Source: Halomonas sp. DQ26W (GTDB lineage: Bacteria > Pseudomonadota > Gammaproteobacteria > Pseudomonadales > Halomonadaceae). From it: 64,000 nucleotides of DNA. Shown here piece by piece: positions 42,182-51,238 of the stretch (positions are counted from its first letter, which is position 1; each line of letters opens with the position of its first letter). The stretch is from positions 62,001-126,000 of the forward strand of contig NZ_QPKI01000002.1 of the NCBI RefSeq assembly GCF_003339685.1, written 5' to 3'. A program made the translations under genes and the position numbers. A model generated the notes under the pieces. It did not search any database. It saw only the letters and a list, made by a program, of their open reading frames with translations, and was not told where the DNA came from.

Positions 42182-43939
42182 GTGCCGTTGCCGTCGCTGC
42201 CCGACCTTACCCTGGAAGGCTTTCGCCGCAAGTTGGCCAATGTGGACGCCCTGCCCCAGCTATGCGTGCTGGGGGTGTTCTCGGGACTGTTGACAGGGGC
42301 CGTGATGGTTGGGTTCCGGCTGTTGCTTGATTTGGGGGCATTGACCTTCATGCCCGACGGCGACCCCGAGAACTTCGAGGGGCTCTCGCCGCTGCTGCGC
42401 TCGTCCCTGCCACTGCTGGCAGTACTGATCATCGGCATCTTCCTGTGGCGTCAGCCTGCGGCCGCTCGCAAGATGGGGGTGGGCCATGTCATCGAACGCC
42501 TCTCCTATCACCAAGGCCGTTTCCCGTTGCGTAACTGGATCAACCAGTGGTGGGTGGGGGTGATATCGGTGATCGGTGGCTTGTCGGCGGGCCGTGAAGG
42601 CCCCGCGATACACCTCGGTGCGGCGGCGGCCAGTGGCATCGGGGAGCGCCTGCGGCTGCCTCACAACAGCCTGCGCGTGCTGGTGGCCTGTGGCACCGCG
42701 GCGGGAATTTCGGCCTCCTTCAACACGCCCATTGCTGGGGTCATCTTTGCCATGGAAGTGGTGATGCTGGAGTACACCATCGTTGGATTCATGCCGGTGA
42801 TCCTGGCCTCCACCATGGGCGCGCTGGTTGCCATGCTGGTCTACGGTTCGGAACCGGCCTTCCAGGTGCCCAGCGTCAGCATGGGGTCGCTGATGAACCT
42901 GCCCTGGATCGTGGTCACGGCGTTGTTCGTTGGCTTGTTGGCCGGCATTTTCATCCATGTGGCGAAGAGTCCCGCCATCAGGAGGTTGCCGGTCTGGCTG
43001 AGACTGATGCTCGTAGCAGTGGCTACGGCCGGCGTGGCCTGGTGGTATCCCGAGGTACAGGGAATCGGCTATGACAGCCTGGATGCGTCACTCACCGGTC
43101 ACCTGGCCGTGGATGTCCTGTTCGCCTTGGTGGTGGCCAAGCTGCTGCTAACCGGCCTTACCGTGGCCAGCGGTATTCCCATCGGCATCATCGGTCCGAT
43201 CCTGGTTGTGGGTGCCGCCGCGGGAGCCCTTGCCGGTCTGGTCGGGTCCCAGCTGTGGCCGCCGCTGGCCGCCGAGCCGGGTTTCTATGCCATGCTTGGC
43301 ATGGCGGCGATGATGGGTGCGGTGCTGCAGGCACCGCTTGCTGCCCTGATGGCGCTACTCGAACTCACCCATAATCCCAACATCATTTTGCCTGGCATGC
43401 TGGCAGTGGTTGTATCGGGGCTGACCGCCCGGCAGCTATGTCGCTGTGACGGCTTCTTCGTCAGCGTGACCCGTCAGGGTCTGCATCCCCTGCAACAGCC
43501 ACTGATGCAAGCCCTCTCCCGGGTGTCGGTGCCGGCTGTGATGGAACGCAGCCTGGTGCGTACCCAACGTATGGTGACCAGGGATCAGGCTCGCGCCCTG
43601 CTCGATGCCAAGCCGGTATGGATACTGATCATGCGCTCGACCGATGACAAACCAACCCTGGCGCTCAAGGCGGCAGATCTGGCCCGGGCGCTGATGGACG
43701 AGCAACTGGCAGAGGCGGTCAAAACCGCAAGTGAGCTGATCGACTTGCTTGAGGTACCTGGCCAACGCCTGGAGATGGCACCGATTCATCTGCAGGCCAC
43801 GCTATCGGAAGCCTTCGAGCGGCTTAACGATCAGGCGGTGGATGCGCTTTTCGTGGAGCACGGACATCGGCCGAAGCAGAAGCGGATTTCGGGTATCATC
43901 ACACGCGGCGCCATCGAACGTTACTATTCGCTGAAGTAG
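42182..43939 (+). CDS. CLC family chloride channel/transporter with C-terminal CBS region
   Basis: 585-aa CLC protein with about ten membrane helices. The selectivity motif [10 protein letters not shown] and [16 protein letters not shown] are present. The GSGIP motif is replaced by [11 protein letters not shown] and the third motif reads GIIGP rather than GxFxP, so it belongs to a divergent bacterial CLC branch. The gating glutamate in GREGP suggests Cl-/H+ exchange is possible. About 110 C-terminal residues (from about 470) look like a CBS pair. Start chosen at GTG 42182 with AGGA upstream; an ATG at 42116 is in frame but lacks a ribosome site. Confidence 0.88.
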   Translation: MPLPSLPDLTLEGFRRKLANVDALPQLCVLGVFSGLLTGAVMVGFRLLLDLGALTFMPDGDPENFEGLSPLLRSSLPLLAVLIIGIFLWRQPAAARKMGVGHVIERLSYHQGRFPLRNWINQWWVGVISVIGGLSAGREGPAIHLGAAAASGIGERLRLPHNSLRVLVACGTAAGISASFNTPIAGVIFAMEVVMLEYTIVGFMPVILASTMGALVAMLVYGSEPAFQVPSVSMGSLMNLPWIVVTALFVGLLAGIFIHVAKSPAIRRLPVWLRLMLVAVATAGVAWWYPEVQGIGYDSLDASLTGHLAVDVLFALVVAKLLLTGLTVASGIPIGIIGPILVVGAAAGALAGLVGSQLWPPLAAEPGFYAMLGMAAMMGAVLQAPLAALMALLELTHNPNIILPGMLAVVVSGLTARQLCRCDGFFVSVTRQGLHPLQQPLMQALSRVSVPAVMERSLVRTQRMVTRDQARALLDAKPVWILIMRSTDDKPTLALKAADLARALMDEQLAEAVKTASELIDLLEVPGQRLEMAPIHLQATLSEAFERLNDQAVDALFVEHGHRPKQKRISGIITRGAIERYYSLK

Positions 43940-44007
43940 GCGTCCGCTCAAGTCGTCATTCGCTCACATGGTCGATACTTCATCGACTCGCCCTGTCTGG
44001 AGACCCC

Positions 44008-44439
44008 ATGTACCTGTGGCTAAAGGCTCTGCATATCGTTGCCGTGATTACCTGGTTCGCGGCGATGTTCTACCTGCCGCGGCTCTTCGTCTACCATGCC
44101 ATGGCTCGTGAAAAGGGTGAGCAGCAGGCCATCGATTACTTCACGGTGATGGAGCGTAAGCTCTATCGTGGCATCATGACCCCCTCCATGATCGCCGTGT
44201 TGGGGCTGGGTGCCTGGATGCTCTACCTGATGCCGCACTGGCTCGGCATGGGCTGGATGCACGTCAAGCTGCTGTTGGTGGTGCTACTGGTCATCTACCA
44301 TCATGTCTGCCTGGTTTACTTGAAACAGTTTGCCGCCGGCCGCTGTCACCGTAGTCATGTCTTCTTCCGCTGGTTCAATGAATTGCCGGTAATCGCTCTG
44401 TTGGTCATCGTGATCCTTGCCGTACTCAAGCCGTTCTGA
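44008..44439 (+). CDS. hemJ: Protoporphyrinogen oxidase HemJ
   Basis: 143-aa membrane protein of the HemJ (UPF0093) family, which oxidises protoporphyrinogen IX to protoporphyrin IX. Four membrane helices; conserved His in [20 protein letters not shown] and the RLFVYHA segment, Lys and His in [17 protein letters not shown]. It sits one base before thiD and close to hemL, so the cluster contains two haem-pathway genes. Confidence 0.93.
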   Translation: MYLWLKALHIVAVITWFAAMFYLPRLFVYHAMAREKGEQQAIDYFTVMERKLYRGIMTPSMIAVLGLGAWMLYLMPHWLGMGWMHVKLLLVVLLVIYHHVCLVYLKQFAAGRCHRSHVFFRWFNELPVIALLVIVILAVLKPF

Positions 44440-44440
44440 C

Positions 44441-45487
44441 ATGAGTGACAGCGCTCAACAGCCTACCCCTCCCGTCGTGCTGATTCTGGCGGGTCATGAC
44501 CCAACCGGTGGCGCCGGACTGGTCGCCGACAGTGAAGCCGTGGTGGCCTGCGGTGGCTGGGGCGTTACCATTCCGACCGCCTTGACAGTGCAGAACTGCC
44601 GAGATGTTGAACGGGTGGTACCAGTCGAGGCACGGCTGATCCGCGAGATGGCCAACGCCCTTGACGAGTTCTCCATTGCGTCCATCAAGGTGGGCCTGAT
44701 CGCGAGTGTGGATGTGCTCGATGCGGTGGTGGATATCGTACGTGCTTACCCCGGGGTGCCGGTCGTGGTAGATCCGGTGCTCAAGGCGGGGGGAGGAGGT
44801 GAGTTATCCACAGCCGCTTTATTGGACGCTTTCCGCGCTCGCCTGCTGCCGCTTGTGGATATTCTGACACCCAATCGGCTGGAATTGGCTCGGCTGGCGG
44901 GTAGCGAGGCGAATGACGACTCTGCCCGGGTGGAGCGACTGCTCGGCCTAGGCTGCCGTGCGCTGTTGGTGACGGGTACCGATGACCCCGACCAGCGGGT
45001 GCCAGCCAATCAGGTCCAACAGGTACTCTACACAGGTGAACAGCGTTTTCGCTGGCGCTGGCCCCGGCTGTCGGAGCGCTATCATGGTTCGGGCTGTACC
45101 CTTGCCGCAGCGCTGGCGGCACGGTTGGCGGGGGGAGAGCCGCCACTGTTAGCCTGCGAACAGGCTCAGTCGTTTACCTGGCAGGCATTGGCCGATGGAT
45201 GGTGTCCGGGCAGGCACCAGTCATTGCCACGGCGCATGGGCAGTTGCGGCAACCCCATTGCCGACTTGACTGGCAGCAAGAATAGGCTGTCTGACGGCCG
45301 TTGGTGCTGGCCAGGTGCCACGGGGACAGACAAAATGACCGGAGAGATGACCCGTACACGCGATATGACCGTAGATCACCGGTTATTCAACATTCGCAAC
45401 AAGGTTATCCAAGATTCTATCCACAGCCTGGACGGTTCAGGCGGGGATCCTTTCGACCTTCGTTTCAGCGACAGCAAAGAGGCTTTC
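44441..45487 (+). CDS. thiD: Hydroxymethylpyrimidine/phosphomethylpyrimidine kinase, reading frame fused to hemL
   Basis: ThiD phosphorylates HMP and HMP-P in thiamine synthesis. Residues 1-275 match pseudomonad Thi[61 protein letters not shown], and the catalytic Cys region [13 protein letters not shown], ending near SLPRRMG. A normal ThiD stops within a few residues of this point. Here no stop follows, and the frame continues 75 or so low-complexity codons straight into hemL and on to 46777 (779 aa from this ATG). Either the native stop was lost or the enzyme carries a tail. The end given here is the last base before the hemL start. thiE, which lies between thiD and hemL in Pseudomonas, is absent. 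Confidence 0.8.
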
Positions 45488-46777
45488 ATGACCACATCCG
45501 CACAGCTCTTCGAACAGGCCTGCCGCCACATACCCGGTGGCGTCAATTCCCCGGTTCGTGCCTTCAAGGGCTTGCATCGGCCACCGGTCTTCATGGAACG
45601 GGCACAGGGGGCCTATCTCTATGACGTGGAAGGCAAGCGCTATGTGGATTATGTCGGCTCCTGGGGACCGATGATCACCGGCCACGCCGACCCCGACGTG
45701 CTCGGCGCCGTGCGGGATCGGCTCGATAATGGCCTCTCCTTCGGCACCCCGACCGCCATCGAGACCACCATGGCCGATCTGATCTGCGACATGATCCCCT
45801 CTATCGAGATGGTGCGCATGGTAAATTCCGGCACCGAGGCCACCATGTCGGCGATTCGCCTGGCGCGGGGCTTCACCGGTCGCGACAAGATCGTCAAGTT
45901 CGAGGGCAACTATCATGGCCACTCCGACTCGCTGCTGGTCAAGGCCGGATCCGGCGCCCTGACCCATGGCGAACCCAGCTCACCTGGCGTACCCGCTTCG
46001 CTGGCCGAGCATACCATTACTCTCTCTTACAACGATCTCGATGCCGTCGAGGCCTGCTTCGAGGAGATCGGCAGCGAGATCGCCTGCATCATCGTGGAGC
46101 CGGTGGCCGGCAACATGAACTGCATTCCGCCGCAGCCGGGCTTCCTGGAGACCTTGCGTCGGGTCTGTACCGAAAACGGCAGCGTGTTGATCTTCGACGA
46201 GGTGATGACAGGCTTCCGGGTCGCCATGGGTGGTGCCCAGGCGAATTATGACATTACCCCTGATCTGACTTGCCTGGGCAAGATTGTCGGCGGCGGCATG
46301 CCGGTGGGGGCCTTCGGTGGCAGGCGCGAGGTGATGGAGCAGATCTCGCCACTGGGGCCGGTCTATCAGGCGGGCACCCTTTCGGGCAACCCGCTGGCCA
46401 TGGCTGCCGGTATCGCGCTACTGACCAAGCTGCGTGAACCGGGTTTCCATGATGCGCTGGCACAGCGGGTGGAGACGCTCTGCCATGGCCTCCAGGAACG
46501 TGCCGATGCGGCCGGTGTCGATATGATTACACAGCGTGCTGGCGGTATGTTCGGACTCTTCTTCACCGGGCAGTCGCGAGTCGACAATTTTGCCCAGGCT
46601 ACTGCCTGCGATACCGATTCTTTTCGCCGATTCTTTTCGGCGATGCTTGATGAAGGCATCTATCTGGCTCCATCGGCCTATGAAGCAGGATTTATGTCCA
46701 GCGCCCACAGCCCGGAAGACATCCAGGTGACCCTAGATGCCGCGGTCAAGGCCTTCGACCAGGTGCGTCAAGGCTGA
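45488..46777 (+). CDS. hemL: Glutamate-1-semialdehyde 2,1-aminomutase
   Basis: 429-aa PLP enzyme that converts glutamate-1-semialdehyde to 5-aminolevulinate in the C5 haem pathway. N-terminus [20 protein letters not shown], substrate loop [18 protein letters not shown] aspartate in [12 protein letters not shown] and the lysine in [17 protein letters not shown]. The ATG at 45488 has AAGAGG six bases upstream and gives the normal family length, so independent translation is likely despite the open frame from thiD. Confidence 0.96.
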   Translation: MTTSAQLFEQACRHIPGGVNSPVRAFKGLHRPPVFMERAQGAYLYDVEGKRYVDYVGSWGPMITGHADPDVLGAVRDRLDNGLSFGTPTAIETTMADLICDMIPSIEMVRMVNSGTEATMSAIRLARGFTGRDKIVKFEGNYHGHSDSLLVKAGSGALTHGEPSSPGVPASLAEHTITLSYNDLDAVEACFEEIGSEIACIIVEPVAGNMNCIPPQPGFLETLRRVCTENGSVLIFDEVMTGFRVAMGGAQANYDITPDLTCLGKIVGGGMPVGAFGGRREVMEQISPLGPVYQAGTLSGNPLAMAAGIALLTKLREPGFHDALAQRVETLCHGLQERADAAGVDMITQRAGGMFGLFFTGQSRVDNFAQATACDTDSFRRFFSAMLDEGIYLAPSAYEAGFMSSAHSPEDIQVTLDAAVKAFDQVRQG

Positions 46778-46827
46778 CCGAGAGCTGGGCAATCGTTTTG
46801 AGGGCCTGTTTTCGAGGCGCTATCATC

Positions 46828-47017
46828 ATGGCCAAGCCATCAGTGACGTCGACATCACACGCTCCCGGCCCCCTCAGCCTGGACGAACTGGTCGACTCAC
46901 TGGTGGTGGCTCTGCTCGGATGTCGAGCGGCAGTGCTTGTAGGGTATTGATCCACAGGCGGTTGGCGTGGAACCGGCTGTGGATATCTTTACCGGCGATG
47001 CCACTTCGCGTACCTAA
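46828..47017 (+). pseudogene. Probable decayed 5' gene fragment
   Basis: An ATG with GAGG upstream opens a 40-codon frame (MAKPSVTSTSHAPGPLSLDE...). After about 28 codons the +1 frame carries a coherent continuation (GIDPQAVGVEPAVDIFTGDA) interrupted by one stop and ending at 47015-47017. The N-terminal helix LSLDELVDSLV recalls the start of GspE/PilB-type ATPases, but this is a weak resemblance. A frameshifted, truncated gene is the simplest reading; chance ORFs remain possible. The rest of the gap to 47159 holds nothing recognised. Confidence 0.3.
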
Positions 47018-47159
47018 TCAACGCCTGCCAGGTCTTGCCGGAACAGATTAGATGCCGAGTAAGTGGACCGTCCTACCAGTTGGTACGTAGCCATGAGAGG
47101 AACTCATAGCCAGTATATGACCGCTCCAATGTCAGGCTCGGCCCTATCCCACCTTCTTG

Positions 47160-47831
47160 TCAGTGCTTCATTTCCTTGCGAAAACTTGGCGGTACGCTGA
47201 AAAGATTTCTCCTTGCCCAGTTCATTGCCTGCAACCTGTTATGGACCTTGATTTTTCTAAAAATATTATAGAGGTGTGACTTGACCGTGTGCTCACTGAC
47301 AAACAGCTTTTCGGCAATTTCCGAATTGGTAGCACCAGTGCCAAGTAGACCAATTATCTCCAACTCACGTTGTGTCAGTCCACAGGCGGGACGGTAGGAG
47401 TTCATCTGCTGCCGCCTGAGCAGCAATATCATCCTGGACATGAGTGCCCGGGACATCCATAGGCTGCCATCCTGCAAGGCCTGCAAGCCTTTGCAGATCA
47501 GCTCGATGCTGTCATTGCGATAGAAGATGCCCTGGAGGTTGAGCGTCGAGAGCAGTTCGACGGCATGATCTTCGCCCCGGACATTGAACGCAGCGAGACT
47601 GATTTGTTCATTCTCATCGGCTATGCCCTGCCAGCGCTGCATGCTGGCTTCGCTAAGATGATCCAGATCGAGAATGACCAGCATTGGCTGATTACCATTG
47701 ATGTGCGGAGCCTCGCTTTCGCTGACGGCAACGATGTCATGCTCGAATTTCTGCTGAATGTATTCGATAAATAGTTTCGACTGCGGGTTGATGTCGGTCA
47801 CCAGAAGAACGTGACAATCCATGTTGTCCAT
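47160..47831 (-). CDS. CsgD-like LuxR family transcriptional regulator
   Basis: 223-aa regulator with a receiver-like N-terminal domain (residues 1-125) and a LuxR helix-turn-helix (about 148-212; LTQRELEIIGLLGTGATNSE, LFVSEHTVKSHLYNIF). The link GIFYRNDSIELICKGLQAL aligns with E. coli CsgD (GVFYSMEDQERVVNGLQGV), as does VKSHLYNIFRKIKVHNRLQA. CsgD controls curli and cellulose matrix genes; no csg or bcs genes are here. Base composition is visibly less G+C-rich than neighbours. GGGAGGGG precedes the ATG. The upstream sequence contains GTAAC repeats (about 47884-47901). Confidence 0.8.
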   Translation of the reverse strand: MDNMDCHVLLVTDINPQSKLFIEYIQQKFEHDIVAVSESEAPHINGNQPMLVILDLDHLSEASMQRWQGIADENEQISLAAFNVRGEDHAVELLSTLNLQGIFYRNDSIELICKGLQALQDGSLWMSRALMSRMILLLRRQQMNSYRPACGLTQRELEIIGLLGTGATNSEIAEKLFVSEHTVKSHLYNIFRKIKVHNRLQAMNWARRNLFSVPPSFRKEMKH

Positions 47832-48133
47832 AATGCTGCCCCTCCCTTTGCGAGCTGTAGTGATTCTGTAATGTGCGATTCTGTAACGTAACGTAACGTT
47901 AACGAAACCCTTGTTGGAGTCTCGGACAAAAAAAGTAAATATGGCAATAACTAATTGCTATTACCTAATATTTTTTTATGCCATTAATTTATGAGCTGTT
48001 TTTTTGCGTTACCGCCTCGGAACGAGCCACACTTCAGGATGATTTTTTTTTCATGCTGGCTATGGGTTTCCTCAAGAATTCAAAAATCCCCAAGAGCGCA
48101 ATTGCAGTATAGACATGGTAATACCATTACTCC
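47832..48133. promoter_or_regulatory. AT-rich regulatory region upstream of the CsgD-like gene
   Basis: About 300 bp of unusually AT-rich DNA with several T-tracts (for example at 47970-48050), a repeated GATTCTGTAA, and tandem GTAAC units ending GTTAACG at 47884-47903. Such DNA suits IHF or H-NS-type binding and autoregulation, but no site is proven. Confidence 0.35.
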
Positions 48134-48286
48134 ATGAAAATGGAATTAGGCCTTATTCTGGCTCACCCTGCCGGCTACACATCGTTGCTGGACTCGGTCC
48201 CAATAGACAATTTCAGAAGCTTTATCGGTTTATTAGTGGCTGCCATTTTGGTACTTTTTTGTTTTCGCATAATCATTAAAGGATGA
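48134..48286 (+). CDS. Candidate 50-aa small membrane protein
   Basis: Frame MKMELGLILAHPAGYTSLLD... with a hydrophobic C-terminal helix (IGLLVAAILVLFCFRIII, residues 31-48) and a KG end. It lies in the AT-rich gap between the CsgD-like gene and rdgB. No clear ribosome site precedes the ATG and nothing is recognised, so confidence is low. The remaining 250 bp to rdgB hold no feature. Confidence 0.25.
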   Translation: MKMELGLILAHPAGYTSLLDSVPIDNFRSFIGLLVAAILVLFCFRIIIKG

Positions 48287-48537
48287 TAAATTTCATCTAA
48301 TCATTATGCATTTACAGCAGTATAAGAGCCTTTCCTTCTGGTTAATCTAATCAATTCAACGCAGCATCCTCAGCCTATGGCGAGTACACACGCCTAGTCT
48401 GTTCGCTGAGCGGCTCATGCTGCTGCCATATTGTAAAGATGAGTTACGAAATTGTCACCATTTGTTTTCTCTTCCACCTTGCAGATGCTCTCTATGGCAT
48501 ACTCCGTCCTATTGTCTTTGCTTTGCGAGGTGGCCTT

Positions 48538-49149
48538 GTGTCGGGTCAAGCAACAGTGATTCTGGCTAGTAGTAATGCTGGAAAAATCAAGGAATTCAAT
48601 CAGCTGTTGAGCCGGCTCGGGATGCACGTTCGGCCCCAGGCGGATTTCGGGGCGATCGATGTCGAAGAGACGGGGCTGACATTCGTCGAGAATGCCCTGC
48701 TCAAGGCACGCGAGGCGAGCCGCATCAGCGGCTTGCCCGCACTGGCGGATGATTCCGGCCTGGAGGTGGATATCCTTCATGGTCAACCTGGTATCTACTC
48801 CGCCCGCTACGCCGGTGAGCCGAAGAGCGACGCTCGCAACAATGCCAAACTGCTTGCGGCGCTGGTCGGGATACCAGCACCTCGCCGTACGGCACGCTAC
48901 TGGTGCGTATTGGCTTATCTTCGTCATCCCGACGACCCGGTGCCCTTGATCGTGCAGCGCAGCTGGGATGGTGAGATTCTGACAGCGCCTCGTGGGGAAG
49001 GCGGTTTCGGCTACGATTCGTTGTTCTGGCTACCGTCGCTAGGCCGGAGCGTCGCCGAACTCGGTGCCGAAGAAAAGAACCGGCTAAGCCATAGAGGAAG
49101 GGCACTCCAGTCGCTGGTGACAGTCTTGGGCGAGACGGCGGCAGGGTGA
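48538..49149 (+). CDS. rdgB: XTP/dITP diphosphatase RdgB
   Basis: 203-aa nucleotide house-cleaning pyrophosphatase that removes XTP, dITP and ITP. Motifs: ILASSNAGKIKEFNQLL, TFVENALLKAREAS, ALADDSGLEVD, GIYSARYAG, GFGYDSLFWLP and NRLSHRGRAL. The GTG start follows GAGG by seven bases; the frame is open 99 bp further upstream but those residues are unrelated. It overlaps hemW by one base; hemW follows it in Pseudomonas too. Confidence 0.95.
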   Translation: MSGQATVILASSNAGKIKEFNQLLSRLGMHVRPQADFGAIDVEETGLTFVENALLKAREASRISGLPALADDSGLEVDILHGQPGIYSARYAGEPKSDARNNAKLLAALVGIPAPRRTARYWCVLAYLRHPDDPVPLIVQRSWDGEILTAPRGEGGFGYDSLFWLPSLGRSVAELGAEEKNRLSHRGRALQSLVTVLGETAAG

Positions 49150-50354
49150 TGACCACGCTTTCTCGGCGAGGCGTTAGCCTACCATCGCTGTCGCTCTATG
49201 TTCATGTTCCCTGGTGCGTGCGCAAGTGCCCCTACTGCGATTTCAACTCTCACGGTGTGGGTCATGGCGCCGAATTGCCTGAAACACGCTATCTGGCGGC
49301 GTTGCTTCAGGATCTCGAGGCCGATCTGCCACTGGTATATGGCCGCGAGCTGACCAGTATCTTCATCGGTGGAGGAACGCCGAGCCTGATGTCGGCCGGC
49401 TTCTATGCGGAGCTGTTTGAGATGCTGTCCCGCCGGCTCTCCCTGGCCTCGGATATCGAAGTGACGTTAGAAGCGAATCCGGGAACCCTGGAGCGTGGCC
49501 GGTTCCAGGGCTATCGAGCGGCGGGCATCAATCGGCTCTCCCTGGGGGTGCAAAGCTTCCAGGATGCCCAACTGCAGTCACTGGGCCGTATCCACAGCGG
49601 TAACGATGCGATGACGGCGATGGACGAGGCGCGTCATGCTGGCTTCGACAACATCAACCTTGACCTCATGCATGGCTTGCCGGGTCAGACCCCGGAGCTG
49701 GCGCTAGCCGATCTCGATCGTGCGCTCTCCCTCTCGCCGGAGCACCTCTCCTGGTACCAGCTCACAGTGGAACCCAATACCGAGTTCCATTCACGCCCGC
49801 CTGTCCTACCCGAGGAGGAGGTGCTGTGGGATATTCAGGATCGCGGGCATGAGCGGCTCGAGGCCGCCGGATTGACGCGTTACGAGATATCGGCCTATGC
49901 CCGGCAGGGCCTGCAGTCGCGCCACAACCTCAACTATTGGCGCTTCGGCGATTATCTGGGTATCGGTGCCGGCGCGCACGGCAAGCTTAGTATCGCCGAT
50001 GTGCAGGGCGGCCTGCATATCGAACGTCGCTGGAAGGCCCGACAACCGGAAGCCTATCTGCGTCGGTGCCACGATCCCCGCGGCTTCGTCGCCGGTCGTG
50101 CCGAGGTGGTCGAGGATGAGCTGCCGCTGGAGTTCGCCATGAATGCGTTGCGTTTGGTGGAAGGAGTGTCGATGGCGGACTGGGAGGCGCATACTGGGTT
50201 TCCTTTCGGCACTCTGGAGGCTCGCCTCCTGTCGGCACGTAAAAAAGGACTTCTTGTGGAAGATGACCAGCGACTGCAGGCATCGCCTCAAGGTCTATTA
50301 TTCTTGAACGAATTGCTGGTTATGATTGGCGAAGCCGATGCCGGCGCTGAATGA
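49149..50354 (+). CDS. hemW: Radical SAM haem chaperone HemW
   Basis: 401-aa HemW, a radical SAM protein that inserts haem into respiratory enzymes. The cluster motif is CVRKCPYC (CxxxCxxC) in VHVPWCVRKCPYCDFNSHG, followed by FIGGGTPSLM and the SAM motifs SLGVQSFQDAQL and LDLMHGLPGQT. It was long called coproporphyrinogen oxidase-like; the CxxxCxxC plus F layout fits HemW rather than HemN. Start at ATG 49149, touching the rdgB stop. Confidence 0.95.
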   Translation: MTTLSRRGVSLPSLSLYVHVPWCVRKCPYCDFNSHGVGHGAELPETRYLAALLQDLEADLPLVYGRELTSIFIGGGTPSLMSAGFYAELFEMLSRRLSLASDIEVTLEANPGTLERGRFQGYRAAGINRLSLGVQSFQDAQLQSLGRIHSGNDAMTAMDEARHAGFDNINLDLMHGLPGQTPELALADLDRALSLSPEHLSWYQLTVEPNTEFHSRPPVLPEEEVLWDIQDRGHERLEAAGLTRYEISAYARQGLQSRHNLNYWRFGDYLGIGAGAHGKLSIADVQGGLHIERRWKARQPEAYLRRCHDPRGFVAGRAEVVEDELPLEFAMNALRLVEGVSMADWEAHTGFPFGTLEARLLSARKKGLLVEDDQRLQASPQGLLFLNELLVMIGEADAGAE

Positions 50355-50381
50355 ATCACTCCCTGACTTCCGGAGATAACC

Positions 50382-51062
50382 ATGTTCAAACCCCTTCGAC
50401 TTGTTGTACCGCTAGCCGCGGCAGCCCTACTGATAGGCTGTGCCACGACGGACCCCTACGGTGGTCAGACTCAGCGCTCCAGCACCATGACCGGCGCCGG
50501 TGTTGGTGCGGCAGTCGGCGCCGCTGCAGGTGCCCTATCGGGCAGTGGCAGCACCAGTCGGCGAGATCGTGCGCTGATCGGTGCCGCGGTGGGTGCGGCT
50601 GCGGGTGCTGGCGTTGGCGCCTATATGGACCGTCAGGAGCAGCAACTGCGCGAGAGCATGAGGGGCACCGGCGTCGATGTGGAGCGCCGTGGCGACGATA
50701 TCGTGCTCAACATGCCGAGCAGCGTGACGTTCGGCTTCGACTCCAGCGAACTGACCCCGAGTGCCCGCAATGCCCTCAATGACGTTTCTTCAATCCTGAC
50801 GCAATACACCGACACGCGGGTCAATATCGCTGGTCATACCGACAGCACCGGTGATGCCGGCTACAACCAACGGCTATCTGAGCGCAGAGCCGAGGCGGTC
50901 GGCAACTATCTGACTCAGAACGGCGTAACGCGTAATCGGCTCTACATGACTGGCTATGGCGCAAGCCAGCCGGTGGCGAGCAACACAACTGAGGATGGCC
51001 GCGCCCAGAACCGTCGCGTCGAGATTACGCTCACTCCGATCGAGAGCCAATTCCAGCAATAG
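50382..51062 (+). CDS. OmpA family lipoprotein with glycine zipper (YiaD-like)
   Basis: 226-aa outer-membrane lipoprotein. Signal with lipobox ALLIGC (Cys at residue 20). Residues 35-85 form two Gly/Ala zipper segments ([36 protein letters not shown]). The OmpA C-terminal peptidoglycan-binding domain covers about 110-220 (VTFGFDSSELTPSARNAL, IAGHTDSTGDAGYNQRLSER, NRRVEITLTP). It likely ties the outer membrane to peptidoglycan. Followed by an intrinsic terminator. Confidence 0.92.
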   Translation: MFKPLRLVVPLAAAALLIGCATTDPYGGQTQRSSTMTGAGVGAAVGAAAGALSGSGSTSRRDRALIGAAVGAAAGAGVGAYMDRQEQQLRESMRGTGVDVERRGDDIVLNMPSSVTFGFDSSELTPSARNALNDVSSILTQYTDTRVNIAGHTDSTGDAGYNQRLSERRAEAVGNYLTQNGVTRNRLYMTGYGASQPVASNTTEDGRAQNRRVEITLTPIESQFQQ

Positions 51063-51088
51063 ACCGGCCATGCCTGCCGCTCGAACCG

Positions 51089-51117
51089 GGCCCGTCACTG
51101 ACAGTGGCGGGCCTTTT
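51089..51117 (+). terminator. Intrinsic terminator of the OmpA-like gene
   Basis: Stem GGCCCGTCAC / GTGGCGGGCC (one T-G pair), 5-nt loop, then TTTT. 26 bp past the stop. Confidence 0.75.
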
Positions 51118-51238
51118 CGATAGTCTTTGCCAAGAATCGTCACTTGCCTGACAAGGCGCCGTGCCTGGTCGCTTTGCCAGCCAGGTGTGAAGCCCCTGCC
51201 GATTCGCCATCTCTTCGCCACCTCAAGGACCCGTGGCC

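Noticed and set aside
44441..46777. Annotating thiD-hemL as a proven bifunctional enzyme
   Set aside because: The hemL start has its own ribosome site and the linker has no domain character, so a true fusion is not established.
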